Below are positions 5,623-5,696 of a DNA stretch of 5,696 nt, piece by piece. How positions within the stretch are numbered: the stretch's first letter is position 1; each line of letters begins with the position of its first letter. The notes under the pieces are model-generated. The model had not been told where the DNA came from, did not search any database, and saw nothing but the letters and a program-made list of their open reading frames with translations. The DNA comes from Saprospiraceae bacterium (GTDB taxonomy: Bacteria; Bacteroidota; Bacteroidia; Chitinophagales; Saprospiraceae): assembly GCA_023300255.1 (NCBI GenBank), contig JALZWC010000222.1, positions 1 through 5,696 on the forward strand, written 5' to 3'. The translations under genes and the position numbers were made by a program.

Positions 5623-5687
5623 CTCTAAGGAGTTCTGAAAAACTAAGCATAGCTGGGCTACGGTTCTTTTTTCAGGACTTCTTAGAG
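5623..5687. repeat. Long palindrome: 20-bp stem, 25-base loop; possible mobile palindromic repeat or structured RNA
   Basis: Bases 5623-5642 pair with 5668-5687 over 20 consecutive positions: 18 Watson-Crick and two G-T pairs (5630/5680 and 5634/5676). The loop (5643-5667) can form an inner 4-bp hairpin, TAGC (5650-5653) with GCTA (5657-5660). Neither strand has a T-run after the stem: the forward strand continues GGAAAAAGG and the reverse strand TAAAAAATG. It therefore does not look like an intrinsic terminator. Candidates are a dispersed palindromic (REP- or MITE-like) element, the end of a mobile element cut by the window edge, or an RNA structure belonging to the next transcription unit. 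Confidence 0.8.
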
Positions 5688-5696
5688 GGAAAAAGG

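Noticed and set aside
5676..5682. Single reverse-strand AGAAGTC inside the right-edge palindrome, as a link to the 4264-4291 array
   Set aside because: One isolated heptamer match is expected by chance fairly often and there is no tandem copy beside it.

Overview
The window looks like a chromosomal segment from a Bacteroidota bacterium, most likely the class Saprospiria (Lewinella/Saprospira/Aureispira-type). The evidence is a very long secreted modular protein ending in a type B, gliding-motility-associated C-terminal domain of the type IX secretion system (T9SS), followed directly by a PorP/SprF-family outer-membrane protein gene. The cohesin-like domains with recurring M-Q-[YF]-S-M-[NS]-W-D-P and Y-E-V-C-F motifs resemble, from memory, proteins typical of Saprospiria. 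The codons are AT-rich and no Shine-Dalgarno sequence is visible, which also fits. The taxonomic call is inference, because no rRNA or marker gene is present.

Layout. Bases 1-4257 (+) are the 3' part of one giant surface-protein gene whose start lies off the left edge; the frame is open from base 1. It encodes, in order: the end of one cohesin-like domain, a Gly/Asn/Thr linker, a complete cohesin-like domain, a linker of nine Val-Asp-Pro triplets, three more cohesin-like domains, eight SprB-type repeats of about 70-80 residues, and the T9SS type B C-terminal domain. A 94-bp gap follows, holding four perfect copies of the heptamer AGAAGTC. Bases 4352-5299 (+) encode a 315-aa PorP/SprF-like protein with a signal peptide. 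A stem-loop and a strong intrinsic terminator (5439-5472) lie downstream. The last ~220 bases carry no gene but end in a 20-bp-stem palindrome (5623-5687), which does not look like a terminator.

How they work together. In Flavobacterium johnsoniae, the adhesin SprB has a type B CTD and needs its neighbour SprF for export and surface placement. By analogy, the large protein here would cross the outer membrane through the T9SS, with the PorP/SprF-like protein as its dedicated partner. The cohesin-like and SprB arrays would form an extended adhesive stalk outside the cell. No dockerin, enzyme domain, RNA gene, insertion sequence or CRISPR array is visible. The main points worth follow-up are the cysteine-bearing cohesin array on a T9SS substrate, its rapidly evolving linkers, the heptamer repeat, and the palindrome at the right edge.
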